Origin: Patescibacteria group bacterium
GTDB lineage: Bacteria > Patescibacteriota > Minisyncoccia > JAHIHE01 > JAGLIN01
Direction of reading: 5' to 3'
Assembly (NCBI GenBank): GCA_019428855.1
Contig: JAHYJV010000009.1
Coordinates: 1 to 39,484, forward strand
DNA: 39,484 bases
Part shown: positions 38,863 through 39,484 of the stretch, one piece after another
Layout: the number at the start of each line of letters is the position of its first letter
Position numbering within the stretch: the first letter of the stretch is position 1
The notes under the pieces: generated by a model
Told to the model about the DNA's origin: nothing
Database searches by the model: none
What the model saw: only the letters and a program-made list of their open reading frames with translations
Translations under genes and position numbers: made by a program

Positions 38863-39240
38863 TTATAACTTGAAATTATACTTTTGTAAATTATATGTAC
38901 AAGACGCATACATAGGTAACACATTACTAAAATTCATCGGAGTTTCATAATTGAGGGTTTGATGCGGTCTGCCGAAATTATACTCAATTAACCACTCAGT
39001 TAATTCCTGGTTAAATTCATCAGGATCAGAATTAAAGTTTCCTAAGTTGATAAATTCAGTTTGGAGAGTTTGGTTAAATCTTTCACAATCAGGATTGTCT
39101 TTTGGTGTTCTTACCCTTAAATAGCATTGCTCAATTCCCAGTTCCAGGCAAGCTTGTTTGAAATACTTTTCAAACTCAGTTCCATTGTCGTGTCCCACTC
39201 TGGGAACATTGCCATCTAGGAAGGGTCTGTTGCCAATTAA
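38863..39240 (-). pseudogene. Integrase-type transposase, 5'-truncated remnant
   Basis: HDNGTEFEKYFKQACLELGIEQCYLRVRTPKDNPDCERFNQTLQTEFINL...LTEWLIEYNFGRPHQTLNYETPMNF (DDE core and C-term). The N-terminal two thirds are absent. Confidence 0.85.
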
Positions 39241-39336
39241 AATAAATTTACTAATTCAAAATTAACTAAAAAAATTTTCAAAACACCATTTTTATGCTAA
39301 AACAAGGGTATAATTAATCTTTGATAAAGCAAAAAC

Positions 39337-39484
39337 ATGGTTTAAAAAGAAAACAAAACTATCAAACTTTTTACTTCCACTGAAAAAGAGATAATAGAAA
39401 AGTTAGTTAGAGAAGATCACGCTTTTAGAAAGCTGAATGAGATAATAGGTTTTGAAGATTTGATAATCCCTTACAGAAAATTAT
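39337..39484 (+). pseudogene. N-terminal part of IS5/IS1182-like transposase, truncated by window end
   Basis: KENKTIKLFTSTEKEIIEKLVREDHAFRKLNEIIGFEDLIIPYRKLY. The apparent ATG is followed two codons later by TAA. Confidence 0.5.

Noticed and set aside
1-39484. CRISPR array, prophage or rRNA operon
   Set aside because: No regularly spaced direct repeats, phage structural genes or rRNA segments were seen.

Overview
AT-rich, compact bacterial chromosome segment. Gene content and style (ThrRS-like remnant without a TGS domain, Lys-rich RpoD tail, HMA-TauE/cupredoxin pair) suggest a Patescibacteria/CPR-like genome; this lineage call is inference. The housekeeping backbone is rpoD-dnaG, yvcK-like, murG, murA, glmS, rnc-nusB-rpmF, rnhB, dnaE, miaB, miaA, gatB, CYTH, aspS, argS, a WecG/TagA-like gene, thpR, cupredoxin and HMA-TauE/SafE, plus tRNA-Asn(GTT). 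The left end (about 1-4460) is an accessory island bounded by decayed transposases. It carries radical SAM/SPASM, DesVI/TylM1-like methyltransferase, NUDIX and ATP-grasp/phosphohistidine-like genes, most with their own terminators. Main findings: (1) a 138-bp palindromic element with perfect 29-bp arms inserted in frame in miaB, and a second unrelated palindrome in frame in the neighbouring miaA; (2) an undescribed candidate sRNA of about 160 nt on the minus strand between argS and aspS, with promoter, hairpins and terminator all readable; (3) a dead thrS behind an apparently decayed T-box leader that also carries a REP-like palindrome; (4) an orphan 77-aa gene with a near-consensus promoter and its own terminator; (5) a roughly 720-bp inverted-repeat-bounded element carrying a frameshifted two-TM gene; (6) several decayed genes (radical SAM, HD-domain, small ORF) and at least five families of dispersed palindromes. 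All calls come from reading the sequence by eye; no searches or folding were run.
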